The position numbers and the translations under genes were made by a program. Source: Lanius collurio (lineage: Eukaryota > Chordata > Aves > Passeriformes > Laniidae). Taken from it: a DNA stretch of 64,000 nucleotides. The notes below the pieces were generated by a model. That model had not been told where the DNA came from. It ran no database searches and saw only the letters and a list, made by a program, of their open reading frames with translations. This document shows positions 1 through 10,707 of the stretch, in pieces. The stretch spans positions 31,116,034-31,180,033 of the forward strand of contig JACBWW010000004.1 in NCBI GenBank assembly GCA_020086605.1, read 5' to 3'. The stretch's first letter is position 1. Each line of letters begins with the position of its first letter.

Positions 1-40
1 CGACAGGGGAGGATCCGGGCCACGCTTTTCCTGCCTCCCG
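1..40 (+). CDS. ACOT: Gene A exon 1, last 40 bases (partial)
   Basis: Reads in frame from base 1 into IRATLFLPP and the first base of a Gly codon, then donor GTGAGT at 41-46. The same LFLPPG-donor boundary ends exon 1 of gene B at 6255. The rest of the exon is outside the window. Confidence 0.88.
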
Positions 41-3000
41 GTGAGTACCGGCCGTGCTGGGCTCCTCCCACGGTGCTGCCTCTGCTTCCGACCCCGCACT
101 CCCAGGCCCGGAGCCGGACTGCCTCCGGGCTCCCCTGGAGCCCCGTACCAAGCAGAGGACAAGGGGGAGCTGAGTCTCGCCAGCAGGTACTGGACATTCC
201 TCAAGGAGTGGCCTGATCAGCTCAACCAGCTTTGATCTGCTGGCCGTATTCCTCACATAGAGCAGCTGCCTGTGGTGAAGCACATGTGTGTTTGTTTAAT
301 TGACTTCTACTGGACACGAAAGCATTGGTCACGGTACACTTCTAGTTCCCAAATGCCATGGGAGGTGGAGTCAGCCAGTCTTCAAGGTACCTTTCCTCTA
401 CCTGGCTGTTTTCCAGGAAATTCCGATGGTAATTCTTTTGAGTAAGTGGAAGATTGCTCTCCTAAACTGTAGTTTAAGCCTATTGCTTCCCTTTCCAGCC
501 TCTCCACAGATCCTGAACTCAGTAATGTCCTAATTGCTATAGCCCAAGTTGCCTTTTGCTGCCACAGTTGTCCCCAGTTCTTCCCTGTTTGTGAGCAGAA
601 GGTCAAGGAAAGCATTGGACAGACTTGCCCTAGCAATACTTTTGTCAGAAAATAATAAAAAGGGTCTGTGAGGTTTTCAGATTGCCTGACAAATGCTGTG
701 TTGTCTTTCGAGCAGCTGTCCAGATTTCCGCTAGTTGTCTGTAGGAAACCTCATCTCTTGCATTCCTTTGGTTCTGTTATAGCCACACCCCCACCACATC
801 CCACCTTTCCTTCCCCCTGTGATACAGAGGTTTTCATCAAGAATGTCTCTGAAACCCCATGTACTCAAAGAGCTCTTTTATGTATCATGTGCCTTCCCCT
901 GTCCCCTTTCTTCTCTGCCTGTCTGTCCCCGATAACTCTTCCATGACAGTGCTAAAATGATATATGCTGTCCCAGCCAGTGCCCTGGGCTCTGACTGCTC
1001 TGACTTCATCTGTCTCTTTGAGGCTGGAGGTGAATTTCTAGTTCTTGTTTGTTGCCCATGTTTGACGTTAGTCTGCAGACACCTGAGGGAAGCCTCACCC
1101 TCCTGAGCAGGAATGGCAGTCTCCCTCTTGGCTTCCTCCTTTCTATACCTTGTTAGCAGTTTGCAGCAATACCTTTCAGCTCTAGACTTCAGTCCCTGTA
1201 CCCTGATGAACCTAATGTAATGTTTCCCTTACCAGGTAAGCAAGGCTGGTTTCAAACACTTTCTTCTCTTAATCCCGGAATAAGTTACTAATGTACTGAA
1301 ATTGAGAAGCTGGAACCATCAGAAGATGAAATATTTTTGATCAGCCTTCTGAGAAATGCACTGAGGAGAAGCCTTCTGGGTATTTTTGAGGCAGAGCTTG
1401 ATACATTTGCAGTGAATTTACATGATACAGAGAACAAGTTGAGACTGTCAAAAGATCCCTTCTCTTCCAGCTGCCTGTTCCCTGAAGTTATCTAAAACAT
1501 TAGCAAGCCTGCTAATTTGTGCTAGTTTGTTTGATCTTGAAGCAAAGTAGCCACTTCATTAAAACTGCCACAGTTATTTAGGATCCTTAAGACCATTCTG
1601 CTGCTCTATTTTTTCTTTTTTTTTCAAAGACATATTCCTAGGCTTATGAATTTGGAATGTAAATTAAAAATTGTGGGTTTATGTGTCCTGTTATATGGTC
1701 TCTTTCAGGAAACGGTCCCTTCCCGGGAATTATTGACTTGTATGGAACTGGAGGAGGACTCCCTGAATACAGGGCATGCCTGCTGGCTAACTATGGCTTT
1801 GCTGTGCTGGCTCTGGCGTTCTACAGCTATGAAGATCTCCCCAAACAGATGAAGGAATTCCACCTGGAATATTTTGAGGAAGCTGTAAACTATATGTTAC
1901 AACACACCCAGGTTGGTTTGTTCATTGACTCTCACTACAGTGAACTCTCATTTGTTAGGTCCTGTCAGACTGCAGATGGGGCAGAGCTGCTGTACTTAAA
2001 ATAGCATCGCTGTTGAGTTGGGTGTAATTAATTTGTTTTATATCTTTAACTCCCATTACCATGGCTCTCTGGCAGATTATTCCAACTCTTCCTTTTGAAC
2101 TGGCCAGGTGAAACAGTGACACATTGGTCGCATACTGGTAATTTCTACTCCATTCAATCCAGCATCATAACTAGGCTCCTAGTTGCCTGGAGGCTTACTG
2201 GACTTCCAGTGGGGATTTTAAATTTATGCTCTGTACAATGTCCTTCAGAACTAAATATCCTTTTTGGCTGTGGAGCACATGATAACCTTCTGTGATCCAG
2301 GTCTCCGAGAAACCAAGGAAACTCAAGGCATTCCACCAATATACTTTTGTTGCTGTGAATTTTATAAGCTCATAAAATCACTCCAAATGTTGGTATTTGA
2401 TAAGTGTGGGTTTTAGTAGCTAGTTGTGCACTTAGGGGATCCCTCTAGTTCAGCACCTCTCAGAAAATAACCCTGCTTGGTTTTGAATCTCCTTATAAGC
2501 AGCTGTGCATGACAGTAGCTAGAACTGCATAAACCAACACTTAGTTTCTCTGGAGAATGAAAATAAATACCTTCCTCAACCTCAGAAAGATGAGTAGTTG
2601 TTAAAGGTCTTGGCTGCTTTTTAGTAACCTTAACTGCCCATGACACCTCTCTGCCCAAAAAAATCTGAAAATTGCTTCCCCCTGCAGGTTTTGGGTTTTT
2701 TTCCCTGAGAGCAGTACAGTACCATTGCTTCCCATTAACACCTCCACATCTATTCTCACCGTGTTTTTAATGTGTTGCAGAGTTTCAGCCATATTTTCTA
2801 ATTTCCCCCGTCCCAAGTTTCAGAGTCGGTGGGCTTGAAGCCTATTACACTGGTGATAAGATACAGAAGGTATTAAATTTTGGAATTGTCTCAAAGCCTA
2901 TTTGCCCCTGAGAGTCTTTGAATATTCAAGCAGTTGTGGTATTAGCTAACTTTCTTTCAATATCCTTAGAGGATTTCAGCACCCAGTAAGGTCATTTAAC

Positions 3001-4254
3001 TTTCCTAGTTAATTTGTCTTGTGTAAAAGAAAATGAAGGTAACCTTTTCTAGATTGACTTCAGAGGACTGTACAATTCTTTCAGAAAAACTGTTTTAATA
3101 GGTTATATTTTTAAGATAAAGAGTAAGCTACCTCAGACTACTTCCTGTGTGTTAGGCACCAAGCATTCTAGAGAAGCAGGAGAGCAGCTCATGTGGAGCC
3201 TGCTACCCCACGTCAGCTTCTTAATAGGGGAACCTTGAATATAAGAAATACATTAACATAAGTGATGACAGATGACATTGCATTTTGCACTGAAAGAAAG
3301 CAACTGTAGAGGAGGCCCCTCCTGTTCCTTCCCTCTTCCTCTCTCAACTGCATTATAAATAAAGTGAATCTGGGACTGCACATTTGCAAGTGCAGCTGTA
3401 CTCTCTGCTTCAGCACTGAACCTTGTAGCTTTGTCAGGATGATGCTGCAGTCTCAGTGGGACTTAGGATCATAAATCAAGCACAGAACAGTGCCCAGGAT
3501 CCCTCAGACATGGGCCCTGCACACAGGACCTCAGATGCCTATACTTGGGGTCCAAATTTGGGACATACACAGCTGCAAATGTGGCCACATTTTAAAGAAG
3601 TGGCACGCCATTGTTCATTGCTTGGTGTTTCTCTTATCTCACCTCCAGGTTAAAGGTCCCGGAATTGGTTTGCTTGGACACTCGAAGGGGGGTGACCTGT
3701 GCATCTCCATGGCCTCCTTCCTAAAAGGCATCACAGCCACCGCTCTTATCAACGGCTCAGTGGCAAATGTGGGTGCAGTGCTCCGCTATAAGGACATCAC
3801 CATCCCACCCCTTGGCATCAATCCAAAACGCATCAAGGTCAGCAAGTCTGGGATTGCTGATATTATTGATGCACTGAACAACCCACTAGAAGGGCCTGAC
3901 CGGCAGAGCTTTATCCCTTTGGAGAAGGCTGAGTGTTGCTTCTTGTTCATTGTTGGCCAGGATGATCACAACTGGAAAAGTGAATTCTTTGCAGTTGAGG
4001 GGAGCAAACGTTTACAAGCTCATGGGAAGGAAAAACCTGAGATAGTCTGTTATCCTGGAGCAGGGCACTACATTGAACCTCCTTTTTTCCCAATGTGTGC
4101 AGCTTCAATGCACCTGCTATTTGGCAAGCCTGTGATGTGGGGAGGGGAGCCCAAGGCACACTGCAAAGCACAGATAGATGCTTGGCAGCAGATCCAAGCT
4201 TTCTTTCATAAACACCTCACAGGCAAGCCATCTGGAACATCCAGCAAGCTCTGA
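1..4254 (+). CDS. ACOT: Acyl-CoA thioesterase, ACOT1/2/4 type (gene A), 5' end outside the window
   Basis: Type I acyl-CoA thioesterase, which hydrolyses fatty acyl-CoA to free acid and CoA. The coding parts visible are 1-40, 1709-1911 and 3649-4254, giving the C-terminal 282 residues. Exon 1 ends in phase 1 and exon 2 in phase 0, the same structure as gene B and as mammalian ACOT genes. The alpha/beta-hydrolase nucleophile elbow G-H-S-K-G is intact (Ser codon 3682-3684), as are the acid (second Asp of GQDD, 3964-3966) and the His of GAGH (4066-4068). The protein ends in SKL, a canonical type 1 peroxisomal signal, so a peroxisomal enzyme is inferred. The N-terminal BAAT-type domain and promoter lie left of the window, so an N-terminal targeting signal cannot be excluded. 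Family assignment is firm; which human paralogue it matches is not, because the cluster duplicated independently in several lineages. Confidence 0.93.
41..3648 (+). other. Gene A introns 1 and 2
   Basis: Intron 1 is 41-1708 and intron 2 is 1912-3648. I see no further exon, RNA gene or clear transposable element in them; the short open frames there lack coding features. Confidence 0.7.
1709..1911 (+). CDS. ACOT: Gene A exon 2
   Basis: Acceptor TCTTTCAG at 1701-1708; 203 bases, as in gene B exon 2. Encodes the start of the hydrolase domain ([12 protein letters not shown], then EDLPKQMK and LEYFEEA). The donor is the rather weak GTTGGT at 1912, although the exon length and phase agree with its paralogue. 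Confidence 0.93.
3649..4254 (+). CDS. ACOT: Gene A exon 3 with catalytic triad and SKL stop
   Basis: Acceptor ACCTCCAG ends at 3648 after a pyrimidine-rich tract; 606 bases to TGA at 4252-4254. Encodes 201 residues with nucleophile Ser (GHSKGG), Asp (GQDDHNWKS) and His ([10 protein letters not shown]). The stretch WGGEPKAH and the final FFHKHL are typical of ACOT1/2/4. The last residues are SSKL. Confidence 0.95.
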   Translation, partial: VKGPGIGLLGHSKGGDLCISMASFLKGITATALINGSVANVGAVLRYKDITIPPLGINPKRIKVSKSGIADIIDALNNPLEGPDRQSFIPLEKAECCFLFIVGQDDHNWKSEFFAVEGSKRLQAHGKEKPEIVCYPGAGHYIEPPFFPMCAASMHLLFGKPVMWGGEPKAHCKAQIDAWQQIQAFFHKHLTGKPSGTSSKL

Positions 4255-4343
4255 TATGAATTAGGTTACTTGACAGATGAAGATGCTAGTGTTTCAAGTT
4301 TGTTTTGTTAAATGGCTCAGAATGAGAACAAGGAACACCAGAG

Positions 4344-4349
4344 AATAAA
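4344..4349 (+). terminator. Candidate poly(A) signal of gene A
   Basis: AATAAA lies 90 bases after the gene A stop codon and is the first such hexamer downstream. This would give a very short 3' UTR. No transcript evidence is available. Confidence 0.5.
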
Positions 4350-4777
4350 CTATTAGGTTTCTTGGAGGATGATGGTGGGTGAAAGTAAGAAAGCTGCTTC
4401 CTTTTTACACCCTCTTCTAATCTTGGTTAGAGGTCTTGGCCCTCACATTTCATGTAGTATGGGGTTACAGGCTGTGGAAAACAAATGGTGGTAAGGCTGT
4501 GTGTGCTTTGAGTGTGAATTGAAGTGGTAGGTAACTCATCCAAGCTGAGAACCGACATGAAAATGTGCCTTGGTCTTCTCAGAGGAAACGTGTGTCATCA
4601 CCCAGTTTTGTGTTCTAGCTCCAGTATTCTAGTTTTTCTGGAAGCAGCAGTTCTCTCTTCCTGTCTCCAGTAATCTTTCTGTTCTCCCTGTGCACCTCTA
4701 CCTCCTTTGTTGCTCCTTCCCCTTCTCTCACACCAGCAAAATGCATTTGCCTTAACAATATCAAATATTTTTCTTAC

Positions 4778-4869
4778 CAAAGGTAGCAATACTGTGCCAG
4801 CACCCTCAGGTAACACTTCACGTTTATGGGCAACAAACAGCCCATAGCTTGATGTGACATTCGGAGCAC
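4778..4869 (-). other. Exon-like segment on the minus strand, gene unknown
   Basis: On the minus strand, acceptor CTACTGCAG ends at 4870 after a pyrimidine-rich stretch with a plausible branch site, and donor GTAAGA starts at 4777. Between them are 92 bases open in one frame (about 30 codons, including SSYGLFVAHKREV). I do not recognise the peptide. In humans the minus-strand gene HEATR4 overlaps the ACOT cluster, so an exon of a HEATR4-like or non-coding antisense transcript is possible. It may also be a chance pair of splice motifs. Confidence 0.3.
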
Positions 4870-5089
4870 CTGCAGTAGAAATGAGACATTTAATCAATCT
4901 GTGAAAGTTCCTAAACGTGAAGAAACAACAGAATGGGTCCCGTTAGTCGTCATCCCGGAGCCCCTCACGGGTGTCTCCTCAGCATGGCTGGGTATCGCTG
5001 TAGAGGTCCGCAGCACTGTGGGAGCTCCCTGCCTGTACATTCCCTAAATGCCTTCTCAGCTGGCTGCTCGTAAGGGCTGCTGAGAACAG

Positions 5090-5717
5090 CCCGACTGCGG
5101 GGCTGGCACGGCGGCTCCGTGAGGCCGAGTGCCGTGCGGCCTGTGACGGGCTGGAAGGGGCGGTGAGGCGGCCGGCCTGCTGTGGCGGAGCGGGGCTCCG
5201 GCTGCACGCCCGCTGCTCCCTGAGCGGGGTGAGCGCTCCGTCCCGCCGGGGATCGTCGGTAACGTTTGACACCCAAGCGCGGAGTCGAAAGGAAAGGCGC
5301 TGGGTGTTGCCGGCGCGTTTGCACTATGTCCGAACGCGTACCCGCCAGGGTCTGCAGCCCGCATCCAGCCTCGGCTGCTGACCGTGCGTCAGGCCCGTTC
5401 GCGCGTTTTGCATCCACTGTGCTTACAATGGATTAAAGTGAGACTTTAACCGCTACCCACGGGTCGCTGCTCCGGTCGGTTGGATGGTTTGGGGGAGGAG
5501 GGAGCGGCCCCGCGCTGGCGGCTTCTTCAGTGCTCGCTGCTCTAGTCGGTTGGACGGCTTGAGAGAGGCGGGAGCGGCCCGTGGCGGATGGCCTTTCCAG
5601 GGCTGGGGGGCGGGGAGGGGCTCTGCTCTCGATTGGGGCCGCCTGGAGGGGGCGGCGGCCGCGGTACCGATATTGCGGGCGGCGCGGCCACACCGCGCAC
5701 CCGCCACTGCCGCCGCC
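5090..5717 (+). promoter_or_regulatory. CpG-rich promoter region of gene B
   Basis: GC- and CpG-dense sequence runs from about 5090 through exon 1 to about 6550, in contrast to the AT-rich flanks. No TATA box is apparent near the start codon. The transcription start is not determined. The long open frames on both strands here are the usual side effect of few AT-rich stop codons. Confidence 0.75.
5464..5580 (+). repeat. Two-copy 47-bp direct repeat in the gene B promoter
   Basis: Bases 5464-5510 and 5534-5580 align without gaps at 40 of 47 positions, with an exact 70-bp period. Both copies contain TCGCTGCTC, GTCGGTTGGA and GGAGCGGCCC. The repeat ends 137 bases before the start codon. Confidence 0.85.
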
Positions 5718-6255
5718 ATGTGGAGAGCGCTGGCCGCCGCCGCCGCCCCGGCGCGGGCGCTGCTGCGTGCCCCGCCGGCCCGGCGGGCTGCCAGCCTGGC
5801 CGTGTCCCCCGCCGCCGGGCCGGCCGACGAGCGAGTGGAGACGCGGGTGGCGGGGCTGAGCCCGGGGCAGCCGGTGACCCTGCGGGCGGTGGCCGCCGAT
5901 GACCGCGGCTGCCTCTTCCAGTCGTGCGCGCACTACCGGGCGGACAGCCGCGGGGAGCTGCACCTGGGCACGGACGCCTCCCACGGTGGGGACTACACCG
6001 GCGTGGAGCCCATGGGGCTCTTTTGGAGCCTCGCCCCCGCCGGCATGGAGAAGCCGTACCAGCGGTTCGTTCCCCGCAGCACCGGCGCCCCGATGAAGGT
6101 GGAGGTGTTGGTCCACCAGGGCCACAGCCCGCCCGGCGCCATGCCCGGGCCCGTGGTGGCCAAGGCCGAGGTGCAGCGGTTGTTCACGGCCCCCGGCGTG
6201 CGGAGGATCCGGCTGAAGGAAGGAGTCGTAAGGGGCTCCCTTTTCCTGCCGCCGG
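5718..6255 (+). CDS. ACOT: Gene B exon 1
   Basis: The open frame extends upstream without a stop, but this ATG is chosen for its strong Kozak context (GCCGCCATG) and because the peptide [18 protein letters not shown] starts like a mitochondrial leader. Donor GTGAGT at 6256; phase 1, matching gene A. The exon is extremely GC-rich. Confidence 0.92.
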
Positions 6256-9200
6256 GTGAGTGCCCCGGCCCGAGACCTTCGCCCTGGGGCCGGTGGGAAC
6301 CCCTGGCTTCTTTGACCAGAGCAAGGAATGTCTCTTAAAACAAATCCATGGAGAGGCTATCACCCGGGGAATCCGCATTCCCCAACAGCCGAACGCCGCC
6401 CTGCAGACAGGTGGCCCTGAACTCTTTGAAGATAGCCCAAGTGCTTGTGGCGACAGAGCCCGGCTTATGCGTAGCCGTCTCGCCTGGTCCTTCTCGGCGG
6501 CACCGAGCAGGGCGGGCACGGAGAGGCGGCTCTTGCGGGACGGGCCGGAGCTAAAGGAGAACAGGAGTTGTAGAGTTTACTTCATTGCTGGGCTCGGCCT
6601 GTGGTTTTTAGTAGGTTTGTTCTGGAGTACCAGAATCTAGCATCCAGAAAAGCTGATGCGCTTCATTGTGTGAGCCTGTGCTAAATCTCCCAAGGATTTT
6701 ACCCTAAGTAGGATTGAATTTAAAATGTATTTTTCTTCCCTGTGAAACACAAGCCAGGAAGCAGAGCAGCAGAAGAGATTCTAGAAAATACATGTATTCC
6801 ACCTGTTACACTCGAGCCAAAGCTAAATTAGCAGTTGTGTTACTTTTGTAGCATAAAGACAAAATAGATTTATGAGCAAGTTCTTCCTGTTCTGCTTATG
6901 AGATGGTTGTGCTTTATGAGGTGTGATATTCTGATGGTCTGTGAGTGGTGCTGGAAAACGAAACCCTACACCAGTGATTGTGTTTGTACACTTGAGCTAT
7001 GAGTTAAACTTCTTGTAGCTCTCTGAGTGTTGTGGTACTGGAACTGCCCTCCACATTACCTCTAATGTAAAACTGCTTGGTTCAGCAACTCCTGTAAGCA
7101 TCGCTACAGTTGTTAAGTATTTAAGTATTTTCACTGAATGATTTCCAAAGCAATGATTTTTTTATCCATTCAGATACGGATCCAAAGTCCACTGAAGAAA
7201 AAAACAACAGAGATTGAACTTTGAATTTCAGATGTTTAGTCAGCATGCTGGATTTTCCATCTCTGAGACATTGATTTGATCTATCCTGCCTTAGAGGATG
7301 AGTTTGATTTCTGCTGAGCTCGGTGTGAATCCAGAGATCTGCAAGATGAAACTGCATTTTCCCCTTTCAGAAAATGCAGTCAGAAAGTCTGGCATTGTAA
7401 TAGTGTGGAAAAGTCTGGAATAATTGCTTAAATGATATTGGCATCCCTCATGATGGAGGATCCAGTTACAGAATTACTACCATACCCCTCTGCTCCAGGG
7501 ACAAAAAAAAATGTTAATATTTTTAAGATAGGAATCCTAAATGTGAACCATTCTTGATAAAAGTTAGAGGAATTGAGTGAGTTTTTTGCTGTAATTTTAA
7601 TATGAAAGTGATTTCTTAATTCAGGCATAAGAGCTACAGATGTGGAGGCTTGTTTGTTTTTAAATGTTAGTAAAGTTGTCTAGCCTATTTTATCCTGCTT
7701 TTTAGTGAGCTCTGCAGGAACCATATACTTGGGCATGTGTAGGCACTCAGAGGGGTAGTCCAGGAACTTTGTGCAAGTTAAGGGTTGTCTTCATGAGAGA
7801 GCAACACATTCGTGTATGACTGTGTTATGATTACATGCTCTTGCTAGAAAGCTCTCTAGATAGGGGTGATGCATGAATAGGTATTTTCTTGCCATCTACG
7901 CTGGCTGCTGCTAACTAAAGGCTACTGCTGATCATGGCATTATAATAAATTTATCATGACATATTTTCTCTCAAGTAGAATATTAAACTTAAGTGGAAAA
8001 AAAGATCAGAACTGAAAGAGTAAGAATCCAAAAGCATATTTCAGTCCCTTTCTGACTTCTCACTGCTTTAATTTAGGAGCTTTCCACCTAAGACATTTAG
8101 CATGTCTTATACAAAACTTCCTTTTCTCAATTGTGTTGAAATGCCAGAGACCTTTTCTTTAGCACATACATACAAGTAGTGTCAGGGAGTTAACACACTC
8201 TTGCAGCAAGTGTGTCCTCTTTGTGCTGACATGGTGGTAGTGAGCTGGATCAGGGCACATCAGAGATGACATCTGGTGGCCAGGGGAAAAAAAAATTTAA
8301 AATTTGCTTATCTGAGGTCTTTAAAGCTCCACTAAGTAGCATCTTTAGCCTTTTAACCTAACATCTCCTGGCTTGGCATACAAACATGTTACAACACAGC
8401 CTTGGCTGCAAAAGCATGGATGTTTAGAATTGTAGTTCTGATTATTTCTGTCATTTGGTGGGACAGATTGTACACAGGTATGTACATGCTTATCTCTACA
8501 TCAGGCATGCACACACTGCCGCACCCAAACACCTCAGTTCTACCTTCTGTCTTGTCATATCTGTAGGAGCAGTTCTCTTGCCAAGTCTTACAGTGCTGAT
8601 GTTGAGACAGAGCTAATAAATCCAGTTGATTTTAACAGTGGGTTATCTTTCTTGTGCTTTGCTCAATGCAGCTTATTCCAGAATTTATGTTAGAATTTAC
8701 TTCAAGGGCTCAGTGCTCTCGCCTCATTACTCATGAGCTTGCACTTTGCTAATTAAGATGTAACTTTGTGGGAAAATAGCTGACTTGGTGTATGACTGGC
8801 CTGAGGGCAGGAGGTTAAGACCCTTGAAAATACATTTAAAACAATTGGTTTTTTTTTTTTTAAAGAAAGCAAAATCTCTAACTTCACATATTTTTACAGG
8901 AATGTAAGGACCTATTCTTAGTCTGAAATAGCTGAAGTGGGATACAGCACTGGTTCTCCTAAACCTCTGCTGTGCAAATGGAAAATGACTATTAATAGCA
9001 AATGTGTCAAGCATTCTGTATTTTGTTGTTCGCTCTTCACCAGATAGTTTTTAGTCCCATTTGATAACTTTTCCTCTGTACCTGTTCTCTTTTGATACAG
9101 GGGATGGCCCCTTTCCAGGAGTGATTGACATGTATGGTGATGAAGGAGGCTTGATTGAATTTAGATCCAGTCTCCTGGCTACCCATGGTTTTGCTGCTCT

Positions 9201-10707
9201 TTCTCTGCCATATTTTGACTTCGAAGATCTTCCTAGGGTCATGAAAGAATTAAAACTTGAGTACTTTGAGGAGGCAGCAAGGTTCCTACAGCGTCACCCA
9301 AAGGTGAGTGTAATGAGAGATCTCTTGGGACTAGGGAGTATTCAGCAGTTATGCCTAAATGGAGGTGGTGATTTTTTTTTTATATTTGAGTATCAGTTTC
9401 TGCTGGGCACGTTTAGGCCCAATAGTGGCTTATGCATATGACTGGGGAGAGTGAATTTCTTCCAGCACAAACTGTCTGTCAAATAAACTCATGCTGGAGC
9501 TAGAAGATTGCTGATCAGTAGGATAGTGAATGCTGGAAGATCAGTGGTGACAAAAATGTTGGGTTTGTTTGGTTGTTGTTTTTTTTTTTACATGACAGCA
9601 ATTAGTTTTAAGAGAGCATGATATGACACTGCTCAATAGTAGTTGAAAGAATGGATTTGATGATGTGAGATGTTGCTTTCAGTTTTTCTTTCCACGCTGG
9701 AAAAAGACAAGACAAATGCTACTTATCTAATCCTTCAGGTCTAATTTGTGAAGTTACTTTTATTTTCCTGAGACATGAAACAGTAGACTGTGCTTGAATT
9801 TCCTGGAAATGTTTTAGGAAAATGAGAAAAAATGTGCATTAATATATGCAGTAGGGACCAGGTAAGGATTGAATGATGGTATGTCTTGTGCCTGTCTGTG
9901 CATTTTTTGTGGGGTTTGCTATCTCTTGGTGTCTCTGGAAAATAAGACTGTAAATGGAAGGAGGAGCCTGGGTCCAGACTGTTGCTTTCCAACAGGTCAC
10001 ATCAATAATTAACCTAACCTTTTTTTTTTTAATAAAACAACTCCAGAGTCATTTAATGGCTAATCCCATTATAATGCATGCTTCCTTTATTCCTTTCTTC
10101 CTCTCTTCTCCACCCCCTATCTTATCTGAAGGTGAAAGGACCAGGAGTTGGAGTGATTGGGACTGGGAAAGGGGCAGAATTAGCACTCTCCATGATCACC
10201 TTCCTGCCAGAAGTAGTGGCTGCCGTCTCTATCTCCGGCTGTAGTTCAAACACAATTGCAGACCTCCGTTATGGTGAGATGACTCTGCCCGGGCTGCGTT
10301 TTGATATGAACAAAGTCAGTGTCTCTGACACTGGTGTATTTGACATTTTTGAAGCTCTGGATGACCCAACGAATCCTGCTAATTCTCCTTGTGTGATCCC
10401 CATTGAAAAAGCTGAAGGTCACTTTCTCTTAGTGGTAGGGGAAGATGATCGGATGTGGAAGAGCTCGTTATATGCTGAGCTTGCAATCAGGCGTCTGCGC
10501 CAGCATGGGAAAGAGAACTTTGAGCTCCTAAGTTATCCAGGAGCAGGTCACCGAATTGATCCTCCTTCTACTCCATTTTGTCAGGTAGCTATGGATCGTG
10601 TTTTGGGAGTGCCTGTTCTGGGGGGTGGAGAGAGTAAAGCACATGCCCATGCACAGGAACACTCCTGGGGAAAGATTCAGGAGTTTCTGCACTTGCATTT
10701 GGGATGA
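5718..10707 (+). CDS. ACOT: ACOT/BAAT-family protein with mitochondrial-type leader (gene B), nucleophile replaced by Gly
   Basis: Complete three-exon gene, CDS join 5718-6255, 9101-9303, 10132-10707; 438 aa. The ATG sits in GCCGCCATG and is followed by an Arg/Ala-rich, acid-free leader of about 28 residues, fitting mitochondrial import. Residues from about 40 to 175 form the N-terminal BAAT/ACOT beta domain ([28 protein letters not shown]); the alpha/beta-hydrolase domain follows. Asp353 (GEDD) and His387 (GAGH) are kept, but the elbow reads G-T-G-K-G: Gly259 stands where ACOTs have Ser and BAAT has Cys. No stop or frameshift is present. It is therefore either catalytically inactive or works differently; a wrong base call is unlikely because GGG differs from every Ser or Cys codon by at least one base and from AGC by two. 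No C-terminal PTS1 (it ends HLHLG). Several segments look closer to BAAT than to ACOT1, so the exact orthologue is open. Confidence 0.92.
6256..10131 (+). other. Gene B introns 1 and 2
   Basis: Intron 1 is 6256-9100 and intron 2 is 9304-10131. The first 300 bases or so of intron 1 belong to the CpG island. No other gene or clear repeat seen. Confidence 0.75.
9101..9303 (+). CDS. ACOT: Gene B exon 2
   Basis: Acceptor TTTGATACAG ends at 9100; 203 bases; donor GTGAGT at 9304. Encodes [21 protein letters not shown] and [16 protein letters not shown], the last part resembling BAAT. Confidence 0.95.
10132..10707 (+). CDS. ACOT: Gene B exon 3
   Basis: Acceptor CTTATCTGAAG ends at 10131; 576 bases to TGA at 10705-10707. 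Contains the altered elbow (GGG at 10165-10167), Asp at 10447-10449, His at 10549-10551 and a BAAT-like HAQEHSW near the end. It is 10 codons shorter than gene A exon 3 and lacks the SKL tail. Confidence 0.94.
   Translation: MKGPGVGVIGTGKGAELALSMITFLPEVVAAVSISGCSSNTIADLRYGEMTLPGLRFDMNKVSVSDTGVFDIFEALDDPTNPANSPCVIPIEKAEGHFLLVVGEDDRMWKSSLYAELAIRRLRQHGKENFELLSYPGAGHRIDPPSTPFCQVAMDRVLGVPVLGGGESKAHAHAQEHSWGKIQEFLHLHLG

Larger units (their letters stand above)
4255..5089. other. Gene A 3' flank and spacer before the gene B CpG island
   Basis: Holds the presumed 3' UTR of gene A and, at 4778-4869, a minus-strand segment that looks like an internal exon. Nothing else is recognised. Confidence 0.6.

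Noticed and set aside
4965..5417. Minus-strand open frames of 97-150 codons upstream of gene B
   Set aside because: They lie in the CpG island, where stop codons are rare; several overlapping frames are open at once, with Arg/Ala/Pro-rich composition and no domain.
5433..6125. 230-codon minus-strand open frame over gene B exon 1
   Set aside because: It is the antisense shadow of a very GC-rich coding exon.
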